DNA from: Conyzicola nivalis
GTDB taxonomy: Bacteria; Actinomycetota; Actinomycetes; Actinomycetales; Microbacteriaceae
Assembly: GCF_014639655.1 (NCBI RefSeq)
Contig: NZ_BMGB01000001.1
Span: forward strand, 2,577,082-2,641,081
DNA: 64,000 nt
Reading direction: 5' to 3'
The notes beneath the pieces are model-generated. The model ran no database searches, had not been told where the DNA came from, and saw nothing but the letters and a program-made list of their open reading frames with translations. A program made the translations under genes and the position numbers. Positions 16,785 to 25,257 of the stretch are shown one piece after another; the first letter of the stretch is position 1, and every line of letters starts with the position of its first letter.

Positions 16785-17843
16785 ATGGAAGCCGACTACG
16801 CCGACAAGAGAATTCTCATCACCGGAGGTACGGGATCTTTCGGCCAGACAGTCACCGAGGCCTTGCTCGAAAGGGGCGCGGCCGAAGTTCGCGTGCTCAG
16901 CCGTGACGAAGCCAAGCAGGACGCTATGCGCCACCAATTCGGCGACTCGCGGCTGCGCCTCTATATCGGTGACGTCCGCGACTATCTCAGCGTCGAGCGC
17001 GCGACCCGAGGGGTGGACTATGTATTCCACGCAGCGGCACTGAAACAAGTGCCATCCGGTGAGTTCTTCCCGATGGAGGCGGTTCGAACGAATATCCTCG
17101 GCACCGAGAACGTAATACGCGCGAGCGAAGACCACGGCGTGAAGTCACTCGTCTGCCTCAGCACGGACAAAGCCGTCTACCCCATCAATGCCATGGGGAT
17201 GAGCAAGGCAATGATGGAGAAAGTCGCGCAGTCGCATGGGCTGAACAACCCCACCGCTTCAACCATCGTCTCGTGCGTGCGCTACGGGAACGTAATGTAC
17301 TCGCGCGGCTCCGTCATTCCCCACTTCATCCGTCAACTTCGCGACGGCAACCCGCTCACTGTGACGGACCCGACGATGACTCGTTTCATGATGTCCTTGG
17401 CCGACTCGGTCAAACTCGTTGAGCACGCGTTCGTGAACGCCAAGCAGGGGGATCTGTTCATTCGCAAGGCACCGTCCTGCACCATCGGCGACCTCGCGAC
17501 GGCGTTGTGCAACCTGTACGGAATAACGCCAGACGTCAGAGTCATCGGTACTCGTCACGCGGAAAAGCTTTCCGAAAGCCTGGCAACGGGTGCGGAGCTC
17601 GCGCGATCTGACGATATGGGCGACTACTACCGAATCAACCCCGATAGCCGCGACCTGAACTATGCGCCGTACTTCGAAGAGGGTGTAGAAGGTATCAGCG
17701 CCTTCGAAGACTACGATTCCCACACGACCGAGCGACTCACCATCGAGGGAGTCGAAGAACTCTTGCTCAGCATTCCGCAGCTACGGTCCGACTTGGAGAA
17801 GTGGACGAAAGACGGCAACAACTCCGCTCGGGTCCACGTCTGA
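16785..17843 (+). CDS. UDP-GlcNAc 4,6-dehydratase/5-epimerase, FnlA/CapE/WbjB type
   Basis: This 352-residue soluble SDR has RILITGGTGSFGQTV, HAAALKQVPSGEFFPMEAV, STDKAVYPINAMGMSKAMME (Met in place of the usual Tyr, as in CapE relatives) and VRYGNVMYSRGSV. The family removes water across C4-C6 of UDP-GlcNAc and inverts C5, giving the L-4-keto sugar. The next gene overlaps by one base and encodes the matching 2-epimerase. I chose ATG 16785 because the Rossmann fold begins there. The frame is open to GTG 16653, but that extension has no family support, although it holds CAIC and CQAC pairs. It is the first gene of a five-gene overlapping operon. Confidence 0.9.
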   Translation: MEADYADKRILITGGTGSFGQTVTEALLERGAAEVRVLSRDEAKQDAMRHQFGDSRLRLYIGDVRDYLSVERATRGVDYVFHAAALKQVPSGEFFPMEAVRTNILGTENVIRASEDHGVKSLVCLSTDKAVYPINAMGMSKAMMEKVAQSHGLNNPTASTIVSCVRYGNVMYSRGSVIPHFIRQLRDGNPLTVTDPTMTRFMMSLADSVKLVEHAFVNAKQGDLFIRKAPSCTIGDLATALCNLYGITPDVRVIGTRHAEKLSESLATGAELARSDDMGDYYRINPDSRDLNYAPYFEEGVEGISAFEDYDSHTTERLTIEGVEELLLSIPQLRSDLEKWTKDGNNSARVHV

Positions 17844-18988
17844 TGGCGCGATCCAAGATGAAGGTCGTGACGATCGTTGGAACGCGTCCGGAAATCATCC
17901 GATTGGCGCCCACTATCAAAGCGCTTGATCGGGTCGCTGATCATGTTCTCGTCCACACCGGTCAGAATTACGACTACGAACTAAACGAGATCTTTTTCCG
18001 CGACCTCGATCTGCGTGCACCGGACCACTTCCTGGGGGCGGACACGTCGACCCTGGGATCCGTGCTCGGTTCGGTTCTCGTCAAAACCGAGCAGGTCCTG
18101 CTTGAGGAGAAGCCTGACGCTCTCGTCATCCTGGGCGACACGAACAGTTCTATCTCGGCGCTGATTTCCAAGCGAATGAAAATCCCCGTCTATCACATGG
18201 AAGCGGGCAACCGGTCGTTTGACGAAAACGTGCCTGAGGAGATCAACAGGCGGCTTGTAGACCATGTGTCCGACTACAACCTCGTCTACACGGAACACGC
18301 GCGTCGCAATTTGCTCGCCGAAGGAATTCACCCTTCTCGCATTCTCCTTACCGGATCGCCGATGAGAGAAGTTCTCGACGCGAGCGCAGACGCTATCTCA
18401 CGGAGCGACGTGCTCGAGCGCGAAGGCCTGACACCAGGCGCCTACTTCATGGTGAGTCTGCATCGCGAGGAGAACGTAGATAGCGCGGAGCGCTTGTCGA
18501 TGGTTCTGGGCGCGCTCAACGAACTGCGGGAGACGTACGACGTACCAATTCTGATCTCCACTCATCCGCGCACGCGCAAGCGCCTCGACGCCCAGCCCGA
18601 CCATCTCAAATCTGGCCTCCGGTGGTCGCCGCCGTTCGGGTTCAACGACTACATCGCCCTTCAATCGTCCGCCAAGCTCGTTTTGTCTGACAGCGGCACC
18701 ATTAGCGAGGAAGCGGCACTGCTGGGTTTCCCTGCCGTCACACTCCGCGACGCGATCGAACGCCCAGAAGCGATCGAAACAGGCGGAATCGTTACCGCCG
18801 GAGTCGAGACCTCGTCGATTCTCGATTCCGTAGACATCGTTTTGCAGCAATTCGCCGCTCATGGGGCCCCGATTGCCCCTCAGGAGTACCTCATCTCCGA
18901 CACATCTCGGCGCGTGGTCAACTTCATTCGGTCGACAGTCGCAACCCATCACGAGCGCGCCGGGATTCGTCGGGCATCCACCTCGTGA
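17843..18988 (+). CDS. UDP-N-acetyl-L-hexosamine 2-epimerase, FnlC/CapG/WbjD type
   Basis: This 381-residue GT-B-fold epimerase of the WecB superfamily has VVTIVGTRPEIIRLAP, HTGQNYDYE, LGDTNSS, MEAGNRSFDENVPEEINRR, HREENVD and SDSGTISEEA. The AGNRSF.ENVPEEINR form, rather than AGLRTG, is that of the FnlC/CapG branch acting on L-6-deoxy sugars and not of WecB on UDP-GlcNAc. It completes the three-step UDP-L-sugar pathway with the dehydratase upstream and the reductase on the other strand. The ATG overlaps the upstream stop by one base; the next gene overlaps by GTGA. Confidence 0.9.
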   Translation: MARSKMKVVTIVGTRPEIIRLAPTIKALDRVADHVLVHTGQNYDYELNEIFFRDLDLRAPDHFLGADTSTLGSVLGSVLVKTEQVLLEEKPDALVILGDTNSSISALISKRMKIPVYHMEAGNRSFDENVPEEINRRLVDHVSDYNLVYTEHARRNLLAEGIHPSRILLTGSPMREVLDASADAISRSDVLEREGLTPGAYFMVSLHREENVDSAERLSMVLGALNELRETYDVPILISTHPRTRKRLDAQPDHLKSGLRWSPPFGFNDYIALQSSAKLVLSDSGTISEEAALLGFPAVTLRDAIERPEAIETGGIVTAGVETSSILDSVDIVLQQFAAHGAPIAPQEYLISDTSRRVVNFIRSTVATHHERAGIRRASTS

Positions 18989-20166
18989 AGGTCCTCCTGT
19001 ATGCCGACTTTCGGAGCCCCCACTCCCGTGGATGGCGTCAGGGCCTAGTCGCCGCTGGCATCGAGGTCCTCGCGGTGAGTAGCGAACCCGTAAACGGGTA
19101 TGACGCGGTCAATCCGGTGGACTGGCTGAGCAAGCGGCGGCAGGACTTCCTCGATACGTCTGCGTCGACGGAGCCGACCGGGCTGCGCCTCTTCCTCAAG
19201 AAGGCCAGTAACTCGCAGATGGCTCATACGGTCATGAACCTCGGAAGGTTGCGTTCGAGGCGCAAACAGCTTTCTTCGATTATCGAAGGCTTCCAGCCTG
19301 ACATAATCCACGCTCTCCGTATCCCATACGAGGGATTGACGGTTCTCGGTCTTCGCACCAATGTCCCGAGAATCGTATCCACGTGGGGGTCGGACTTCGT
19401 TCCGATGGCTTCTACCGATGTGCTGCTTTCCGCGTGGATGAAGCGGCTTTTGAAAAGGGCTTCCGGGTTCCAGTCGGACTCCAGGCAAGACATCGAACGC
19501 GCCGCCGGATACGGGCTGTCAACAACCGCTCCTCGCTTTTACTCGGCCGGCAACTTCGGGGTAGACAACGACCTGTTCTTCGTCGATGCCGAGCGCCCAT
19601 CGGGAGTCGTCGTCTACCCCCGCAAAGCAAAGGCGAACGCCAACTACGCGGGTTTCGTTGAGGCCGCGGTGCAACTGTCAAAGCGGCGGGACCTTCGGTT
19701 CGTGGCCGTGGGACTCTTGCCCGTGCGGGAACAGTTCGTCGCGCAGTACGGCGAAACCGCGTTGGAATCCATAACGATGACCGCAGACCTCACCCGTGAC
19801 GAGATGGCAGCGCTGATGCGCAGTGCTGAGGTTGTGGTCTCGCCGACCTTCTGGGATGGAACGCCAGTCACCGTTCTCGAAGCTATTGCCAGCGGCGCAC
19901 AGGTAATCGCCGGAGAATTGCCCGAGTTGCGCACCCTCAAGGAAGACGGAATGCCGATCGAACTCATCGACGCCAGCAGTACGCACGCAATCGCCGATGC
20001 TATCTCCGCTGCACTCGATCTCGACCAGCAGGTCGCGACGGCAGCTCGCCTGCCGGACCAGTTCAACCGCGAGGCGAACCGGGTGCGCGTGGTCGAGTTC
20101 TACGACGAGGTGCTTGCCGCCGACGGCAACCGACGCGCCGGGTCGTCGGTAGACCGATCGGCGTAG
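18985..20166 (+). CDS. Glycosyltransferase, GT4-like (GT-B fold)
   Basis: This 393-residue protein starts with KVLLYADFRSPHSRGW. It has the acceptor-domain segment DIIHALRIPYEG, TWGSDFVPMA, and a C-terminal donor domain with VVVSPTFWDGTPVTVLEAIA followed by GELPEL, in the place of the EX7E motif of GT4 enzymes. It should add the third sugar of the locus A repeat unit, after the priming HexNAc and the WbuB-like addition. The donor is unknown. The GTG start overlaps the epimerase stop and its own stop overlaps the polymerase start, so it sits in the middle of a coupled operon. Confidence 0.82.
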   Translation: MKVLLYADFRSPHSRGWRQGLVAAGIEVLAVSSEPVNGYDAVNPVDWLSKRRQDFLDTSASTEPTGLRLFLKKASNSQMAHTVMNLGRLRSRRKQLSSIIEGFQPDIIHALRIPYEGLTVLGLRTNVPRIVSTWGSDFVPMASTDVLLSAWMKRLLKRASGFQSDSRQDIERAAGYGLSTTAPRFYSAGNFGVDNDLFFVDAERPSGVVVYPRKAKANANYAGFVEAAVQLSKRRDLRFVAVGLLPVREQFVAQYGETALESITMTADLTRDEMAALMRSAEVVVSPTFWDGTPVTVLEAIASGAQVIAGELPELRTLKEDGMPIELIDASSTHAIADAISAALDLDQQVATAARLPDQFNREANRVRVVEFYDEVLAADGNRRAGSSVDRSA

Positions 20167-21677
20167 TGGTGACAGTCGTACAGAAGGAACTGCAGCGGTA
20201 CGCGTCTCTGAGCGGATGGCGCAAGCTAATCGTCGTTTCGACGGTGGTCTTGTTCGCGGCTTCGTTCGCAATCTCGATAATCGGCGCCGGAGGTATCAGG
20301 GAACCGGCGGTGAAACACCTCGGCGTGGGCCTCACCATCGCGGCCGGCGTACTGGCCGCGATGAGTGCTTTCCTGCGCCACGGTCCTTCCTCTCGGGCGC
20401 TTCTCCACCCGATGATCGCCCCTGTCGCGTACCTGATTTATTCACTCCTCGTGCCATTGGCTTATATGGCGGTCACCGGTCGGGGCATCCAGGTGATGCC
20501 TGCGTCGATCTACACGAGTGCTTCGTCTTCCGTCATGTGCCTCACAGTTCTTGCATACTGCGCCGGAGTTTTCCTCGCGTCGGTCGTTCGAGCCAATCGG
20601 CGCAGCTTGACCGACCCGGCTCTGCTCGTGGCTCCCGAACGTGACCGTCGCGGTGTCTTCTCACGCGATGTTGGCCGGCTCATTCTCATTCTCGCCCTGA
20701 CTGCGAAGGTGCAGCAGCTGATCGTGAACGGACCCGTCTTCACCCGCGTCTATGGGGCCGATCAACTGGACTACGATCTCGGCACAACGATCGCGGTAGC
20801 CGGCGCCACACTCACCACGGTGGGCTGCCTTCTGGTGATGTACAGCAACGTTCGTCGAGTCGGCCATCCGCTTCAATGGCCCGACTGGGCACTGCTCGGG
20901 GCGGTGGGGTTCATCAGCCTCTTCCTGCTCGGCACGCGGTCCGAGATTATCGCCCCCGTTGTGCTGTTCCTGTGGTTCCGGCTCCAGTCCGGCAAAAAGT
21001 TCAGCATCTGGATTCCCATAGCGGCAGTTGCTGCCGCCGGAGGCATATTCGCTCTCGTCGCTCAGCTACGCGTAAAGTCGCCGGATGCACCCGACTATCC
21101 AGCGATCGAGAGCCTGCTCGTAGACACATCGAGCCCGATTCTTCTCACGTCTAACGTGGCCGCATTGGTTCCGAGCTCGACCGATTTCTATTTCGGAAGC
21201 ACGTACCTGGAAGCCCTCAAGTTCATGCTGCCCGGTCCCGTCGCGCGTGCTCTGTTTGGCGAACCGACGGGAACAGGGGCGTTTGCGTATCGAGACCTAA
21301 TCGATTTTACCTTCAGCGGACAGGGATGGGGCTTCTCGTTGCCGACCGAGGCCTACCTGAATTTCGGGTTCGTCGGCGTCGTCGTGATCGCCGGGCTCGT
21401 CGGCTGGCTGTTCGGTCGGGCGTACCTGTGGGCGAATGAGCCGCACAACGTCAATCGCCTCTCGGCATATGTGTATCCCCTACTTCTGTCGTATCTGCCC
21501 TTCGGCCTACGCAGCGACGCTCTCGGGCAGATGAAGAGCATCATCTACCCGCTTCTCATCATCCTCGGTGTTCTCTTAGTCGAACGCTGGCTGCTCAGCC
21601 GCAACGCCGCCTCCGTCGATTCGGGCCCACAATGGCAATGGCGCACGCTCCTCCCGCGGCGGGGTTCGCTTGATTAG
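20166..21677 (+). CDS. Wzy-like O-antigen/repeat-unit polymerase
   Basis: This 503-residue membrane protein has about 11-12 hydrophobic helices (for example LIVVSTVVLFAASFAISIIG and FISLFLLGTRSEII). A large extracytoplasmic loop before the last helices contains STDFYFGSTYLEALKFMLPG and ends with GWGFSLPTEAYLNFGFVGV. This shape and the E-Y-N-G spacing are those of oligosaccharide repeat-unit polymerases, which join lipid-linked units outside the membrane. The GTG start overlaps the upstream stop by one base; a second GTG follows directly. It is followed by the flippase. Sequence similarity in this family is low, so the call rests on topology and context. Confidence 0.8.
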   Translation: MVTVVQKELQRYASLSGWRKLIVVSTVVLFAASFAISIIGAGGIREPAVKHLGVGLTIAAGVLAAMSAFLRHGPSSRALLHPMIAPVAYLIYSLLVPLAYMAVTGRGIQVMPASIYTSASSSVMCLTVLAYCAGVFLASVVRANRRSLTDPALLVAPERDRRGVFSRDVGRLILILALTAKVQQLIVNGPVFTRVYGADQLDYDLGTTIAVAGATLTTVGCLLVMYSNVRRVGHPLQWPDWALLGAVGFISLFLLGTRSEIIAPVVLFLWFRLQSGKKFSIWIPIAAVAAAGGIFALVAQLRVKSPDAPDYPAIESLLVDTSSPILLTSNVAALVPSSTDFYFGSTYLEALKFMLPGPVARALFGEPTGTGAFAYRDLIDFTFSGQGWGFSLPTEAYLNFGFVGVVVIAGLVGWLFGRAYLWANEPHNVNRLSAYVYPLLLSYLPFGLRSDALGQMKSIIYPLLIILGVLLVERWLLSRNAASVDSGPQWQWRTLLPRRGSLD

Positions 21678-22902
21678 GCGAACCCTATCAACGCACGGAC
21701 TGCCTATTCTCGACCAAGGGTTGTCCAGCGGCACCAATTTCTTAGCGGTATTCGTGCTCGCCGGCAGCCTTAGTAGCGGTGAATTCGGTATCTTCGCGAT
21801 GGCGTACACGGTGCTCACGCTCTTCGTCGGTGTCACCAGATCCTTTTTCGGGCTGCCGTTGGCCCTCGCGGCACAGAGCTCCAGAGCCGAGCTCGACGCG
21901 CTCTACCGCTCCTCCGTTTCTGCACTCTGCTGGATCGCGCTGCCAATCATTGCCGTGGTCTTTGGGGTGGGGGCCATTGCCGCCGTCGGGGCCGACGAGG
22001 CATCCATGGAACTCGGTCTCTTGGCCGCCCTGGCTGTGGCGGTCGCGACCCCACTCGTGATGATTCAGGACATCTCGCGTTACTACGCCATCTCGACCAA
22101 TCAACCAGGCTCCGCGGTTGCCTCGGACGGAATCTGGCTGGTGTCGATTGTCGTACTTTTCGGACTGCGCGAACTCTTCGACCCAACAACGGTCATAGCG
22201 GCGTGGACGGCGGCCGTCATCGCGGCTCTCGTTTTCTTCATGGTGCGGTTCGCGCCCCGCCCCGCTCCTCGTCAGGGCCTTCGGCTGCTCAGGCCCAGGC
22301 GAGGGCTGCGTGAATCCATTTCGATCACCGTGGTTCTTTCGACGGGAGTCACGCTCGTCATGGGCTTCCTAATGCTGCCGTTCCTCGGTGCGGCGGCTGT
22401 GGGTAGCATTCGCGGTGCGGGCACCCTCTTCGGCCCGGTCAACACGTTGATGGCCTTGCTCGACTTCAGTGTCTTGAGCCAGCTATCGCGGCGTGACCGT
22501 CGGCGCGATGGCAAAACGGTGTTGCTCATCTCTGCAGTGGTGTGCGCGATATCGGGCTTGTGGGCGGTAGCGCTGCTGCTCCTCCCCCAGGGAGCGGGCG
22601 AGTTCATTCTCGGCGAAACTTGGGCGGGAGCGAGGAGCATCCTTCCGATCACATCTGTGGAGTATGTGCTTCTATGTCTTGCGGCCTGCGTGGCATTAAT
22701 ACCTAAGCTCCGGGACCGCGCTCGCGTGCTCCTCCTCAATCGTGTCTGGGCAACTGTTGCGATTCTCGGGACGGCAGTCGTCGCCTTGATCCTCGGCGGC
22801 GGCGTTGAGTGGATGGCGCTCGCGCTCCTTGTCGGCGCTTCAGTCAGTGCCGTCGGCTTGCTCTGGGACTCGCGTTCGGAACTCCGGCGCAGTCCGCGCT
22901 AG
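21670..22902 (+). CDS. Wzx-like flippase (MOP superfamily)
   Basis: This 410-residue polytopic protein has about 12 helices, beginning HGLPILDQGLSSGTNFLAVF and GEFGIFAMAYTVLTL, the typical start of polysaccharide exporters in the MOP/MATE superfamily. It should flip the undecaprenyl-linked repeat unit of locus A across the membrane. The TTG start lies inside the end of the polymerase gene (8-base overlap). Its end overlaps the convergent epimerase gene by four bases. The last ten or so residues are basic, as usual for this family. Confidence 0.85.
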   Translation: MIRRTLSTHGLPILDQGLSSGTNFLAVFVLAGSLSSGEFGIFAMAYTVLTLFVGVTRSFFGLPLALAAQSSRAELDALYRSSVSALCWIALPIIAVVFGVGAIAAVGADEASMELGLLAALAVAVATPLVMIQDISRYYAISTNQPGSAVASDGIWLVSIVVLFGLRELFDPTTVIAAWTAAVIAALVFFMVRFAPRPAPRQGLRLLRPRRGLRESISITVVLSTGVTLVMGFLMLPFLGAAAVGSIRGAGTLFGPVNTLMALLDFSVLSQLSRRDRRRDGKTVLLISAVVCAISGLWAVALLLLPQGAGEFILGETWAGARSILPITSVEYVLLCLAACVALIPKLRDRARVLLLNRVWATVAILGTAVVALILGGGVEWMALALLVGASVSAVGLLWDSRSELRRSPR

Positions 22903-23744
22903 GCGTTGGCGAGGCGGCTGATGGGCGCGAACCCGAGTACTCGAGTCGCTGCAGAGATGTCGGCGCAGCTATAGCTGTATCCGCCGGGCGCTACCTCAAA
23001 ATGCACCGCTCCAGAGCCGCCGAGAAGCTCGATGAGATCGCGGTTGCTCGTGGGAGTGCCGCTTCCGATGTTGAAAACAGCAGCTCGCGACTGTAGTTCG
23101 GCGTTGAGCGCGGCATTTATTGCGTCGACCACGGCGTCAACGTGCGAGTAGTCGCGAACGAAAGCGTCGAGGTCGCGGAGGTGGACAGGGCTTTCGGGAG
23201 TGGACGCGCGGAGCTTGGAGATCAGGGAACCGTCGAAGCCCGGGCCGTATACATTGAATATCCTCAAGCTGATTGTCTCGAGTGAAGATGCCTCGGCGGC
23301 CGACGCGAGAATCTGTTCCGCTTCGAACTTGGTCTTGGCGTAGGTGGAACCGGGGTGTAGCTCGTCGTCCTCGCGCACCGGGCGGTCGTACTGGTCGCCG
23401 TACACAGCCGATGTCGATGCGAACAGAATGCGCCCGACGCCGTGCCGCTTGGCGGCTTCCGCGATTGTGCCCACAGCATCGACGTTTACCGCGTACGCTC
23501 GCGCGACGTCCTCCTCGCACGCCGCGCCAGCGATTGAGGCAAGATGCACGATCGCGTGCGGCCCGAACTGCTGGATGGCGTTTGTCAATGCGAGGGAGTC
23601 GGTGACATCGACGTCGCCTGGTCCGCGTGGAGTGTCCTTCTTTGGATTGCGCAAGTAGAGCACATCGTGTTCGGGCTCGGACGTGAATCGGCGCTGCAAT
23701 TGCACGCCGAGTCGCCCAGCCGAGCCTGTGACGAGTATCTTCAT
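22899..23744 (-). CDS. NAD-dependent sugar epimerase/dehydratase (SDR)
   Basis: This 281-residue extended SDR has ILVTGSAGRLGVQL (NAD-binding), HLASIAGA, FASTSAVYGDQ and STYAKTKFEAE (Tyr-Lys pair), then RIFNVYGPGF. It resembles UDP-glucose 4-epimerase-like proteins, but the substrate cannot be assigned. I chose ATG 23744, directly before the Rossmann motif; the frame is open further upstream but that part has no family character. It converges on the flippase gene and forms the edge of the lower-G+C locus A. The C terminus is short compared with the usual 310-330 residues. Confidence 0.8.
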   Translation of the reverse strand: MKILVTGSAGRLGVQLQRRFTSEPEHDVLYLRNPKKDTPRGPGDVDVTDSLALTNAIQQFGPHAIVHLASIAGAACEEDVARAYAVNVDAVGTIAEAAKRHGVGRILFASTSAVYGDQYDRPVREDDELHPGSTYAKTKFEAEQILASAAEASSLETISLRIFNVYGPGFDGSLISKLRASTPESPVHLRDLDAFVRDYSHVDAVVDAINAALNAELQSRAAVFNIGSGTPTSNRDLIELLGGSGAVHFEVAPGGYSYSCADISAATRVLGFAPISRLANA

Positions 23745-23897
23745 CTTTGCTTTCGAGTAGGCCCTCTTCAACTGGGGTTCCGGGTTAGTACGACCGACCC
23801 ACTCTACCGGTCCCCATCCGCGCCAGAGCGGCAGCCCGGGGCCAACGCCCGTGCAGCTCAGTCTCAATCCCGGCTCGTGTGGTTGAATGACCGAATC

Positions 23898-24371
23898 ATG
23901 ATGGCTTCCCGATTCCGCCGCCGTATCGTCACGGTACTGCTGATCGGCTACGCAATTTTCGTGATGATCATCACTCTCACGCATCGAGCGCCGGGATCCG
24001 GATATGTCACGCTCCTCGTCTACCGGGTCATAGAGAAGCTGCAGGAACGTGGGATCACCTTCATCACCTATCTCGGCGTCGAGTTCTTCGGGAACATCCT
24101 GATGTTCGTGCCGCTCGGAATCTTCGCTGCTCTTCTGATCTCACGGAAAGCGTGGTGGACGCTGCTGTTTATGGGCACAGCGTTCTCCGGGTTCATCGAG
24201 TTCTTCCAGGCGACCTTCCTCCCGGAGCGCTACCCCGAAGTGCGCGACCTGATCTCCAACACGACCGGCTTTCTCATCGGTGCGTTCTTTGCCGTAATGC
24301 TGCGGCTCCTTGTCTCACACCGGGATCGCTTGGTCGAGCAAGACCGCCGCGCGGCCGCCCTCGCGAGATAA
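23898..24371 (+). CDS. VanZ-like membrane protein
   Basis: This 157-residue protein has four membrane helices (VTVLLIGYAIFVMIITLT; GNILMFVPLGIFAALLI; a third at WWTLLFMGTAFSGFIEFFQ; a fourth near FLIGAFFAVMLRLL). The VanZ pattern is N.L.F.P.G, then E..Q, then R...V.D...N..G. VanZ of enterococci confers low-level teicoplanin resistance; most homologues have unknown function. Two adjacent ATGs (23898, 23901) are possible starts. A second VanZ-like gene lies 0.4 kb away on the other strand. Confidence 0.82.
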   Translation: MMASRFRRRIVTVLLIGYAIFVMIITLTHRAPGSGYVTLLVYRVIEKLQERGITFITYLGVEFFGNILMFVPLGIFAALLISRKAWWTLLFMGTAFSGFIEFFQATFLPERYPEVRDLISNTTGFLIGAFFAVMLRLLVSHRDRLVEQDRRAAALAR

Positions 24372-24402
24372 GTCGCCCTAGTCCGCCTGGAAGAATGGGC
24401 GG

Positions 24403-24822
24403 ATGCTGCTGCGTCCGTTCTCGCCCGCCGACGAGTCATCCGTCATTCAGCTGTGGAACGACTGCGGGCTCACGCGTCCGTGGAACGACCCCGCTAAAGA
24501 CATCGCTCGCAAGCTGACGGTGCAGCCGGAGATGTTCCTAGTGGGGGAGATCGACGGCGAGATCGTCGCGACCGGAATGTTCGGTTTCGACGGCATCAGG
24601 GGCTGGGTGCACTACCTGGCGGTCGCGCCCGGACGGCAGGGTGAGGCGCTCGGGCGGCAGCTGATGGGCGAGGGCGAGCGGATGCTCACGGCTATCGGCT
24701 GCCCGAAGATCAACCTGCAGGTGCGCGCCGGCAACGAGCGGGTGATCGGCTTCTACCGCGCCCTCGGCTACGACCCCGACGGCACGGTGTCGCTCGGCAA
24801 ACGGCTCATCCCCGACGTCTGA
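24403..24822 (+). CDS. GNAT-family acetyltransferase, YpeA-like
   Basis: This 139-residue N-acetyltransferase has the order LLRPFSPADESSVIQLW, FLVGEIDGEIVATGMFGFDG, VHYLAVAPGRQGEALGRQLM (the acetyl-CoA pyrophosphate loop, here Q-G-E-A-L-G) and NERVIGFYRALGYDPDG. It fits the YpeA-like group by its length and by the conserved region beginning LWNDCGLTRPWNDP. The substrate is unknown. Its 3' end overlaps the convergent VanZ-like gene by 17 bases. Confidence 0.88.
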   Translation: MLLRPFSPADESSVIQLWNDCGLTRPWNDPAKDIARKLTVQPEMFLVGEIDGEIVATGMFGFDGIRGWVHYLAVAPGRQGEALGRQLMGEGERMLTAIGCPKINLQVRAGNERVIGFYRALGYDPDGTVSLGKRLIPDV

Positions 24823-25240
24823 GACCGTGCCGGGCGGCCCAGTGCACGAGCAGCAGGCCGATGGCCGTGCCAAGCGTGTTGGCGACCACGTCTGAGACCG
24901 TGCTGTAGCGGCTTGGCAGGGACTGCTGCACGAGTTCGATCGTGAGGGTCGTTGCGAATCCGAGGGCGAGGATGATCCACCACGGCGGTCGCCCGAAGGC
25001 CAGTGGCACCAGCACGCCGAACGGCACGAACATCGCGATATTCGCGGTGAACTCGAGCGTTCCGTAAGCCCATGGATCTGAGTCACGCAGGTCGTCGAGG
25101 TTGTTGAAGACCCACGCGAACGGTCCGGTGGCCTGAGTCGTGTCGTCGGCGGGCGAGAAGACGATGTAGAACACCACCGCGAGATAGACGGGCAGCAGGA
25201 TGCGCGCGGCTAGGGCGAGGCGAGGGTTGGCGGCGCGCAT
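24806..25240 (-). CDS. VanZ-like membrane protein
   Basis: This 144-residue protein has four predicted helices: ILLPVYLAVVFYIVFSP, FTANIAMFVPFGVLVPLAF, WWIILALGFATTLTIELVQQ and VANTLGTAIGLLLVHW. It shows the VanZ pattern NI.MFVPFG, E..Q and R.S.V.D.V.N..G. It lies 17 bases downstream of the EamA transporter gene on the same strand, so the two may be cotranscribed. Function is unknown. Confidence 0.85.
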   Translation of the reverse strand: MRAANPRLALAARILLPVYLAVVFYIVFSPADDTTQATGPFAWVFNNLDDLRDSDPWAYGTLEFTANIAMFVPFGVLVPLAFGRPPWWIILALGFATTLTIELVQQSLPSRYSTVSDVVANTLGTAIGLLLVHWAARHGLRRRG

Positions 25241-25257
25241 CCGGTCAGGCTAGCGGC

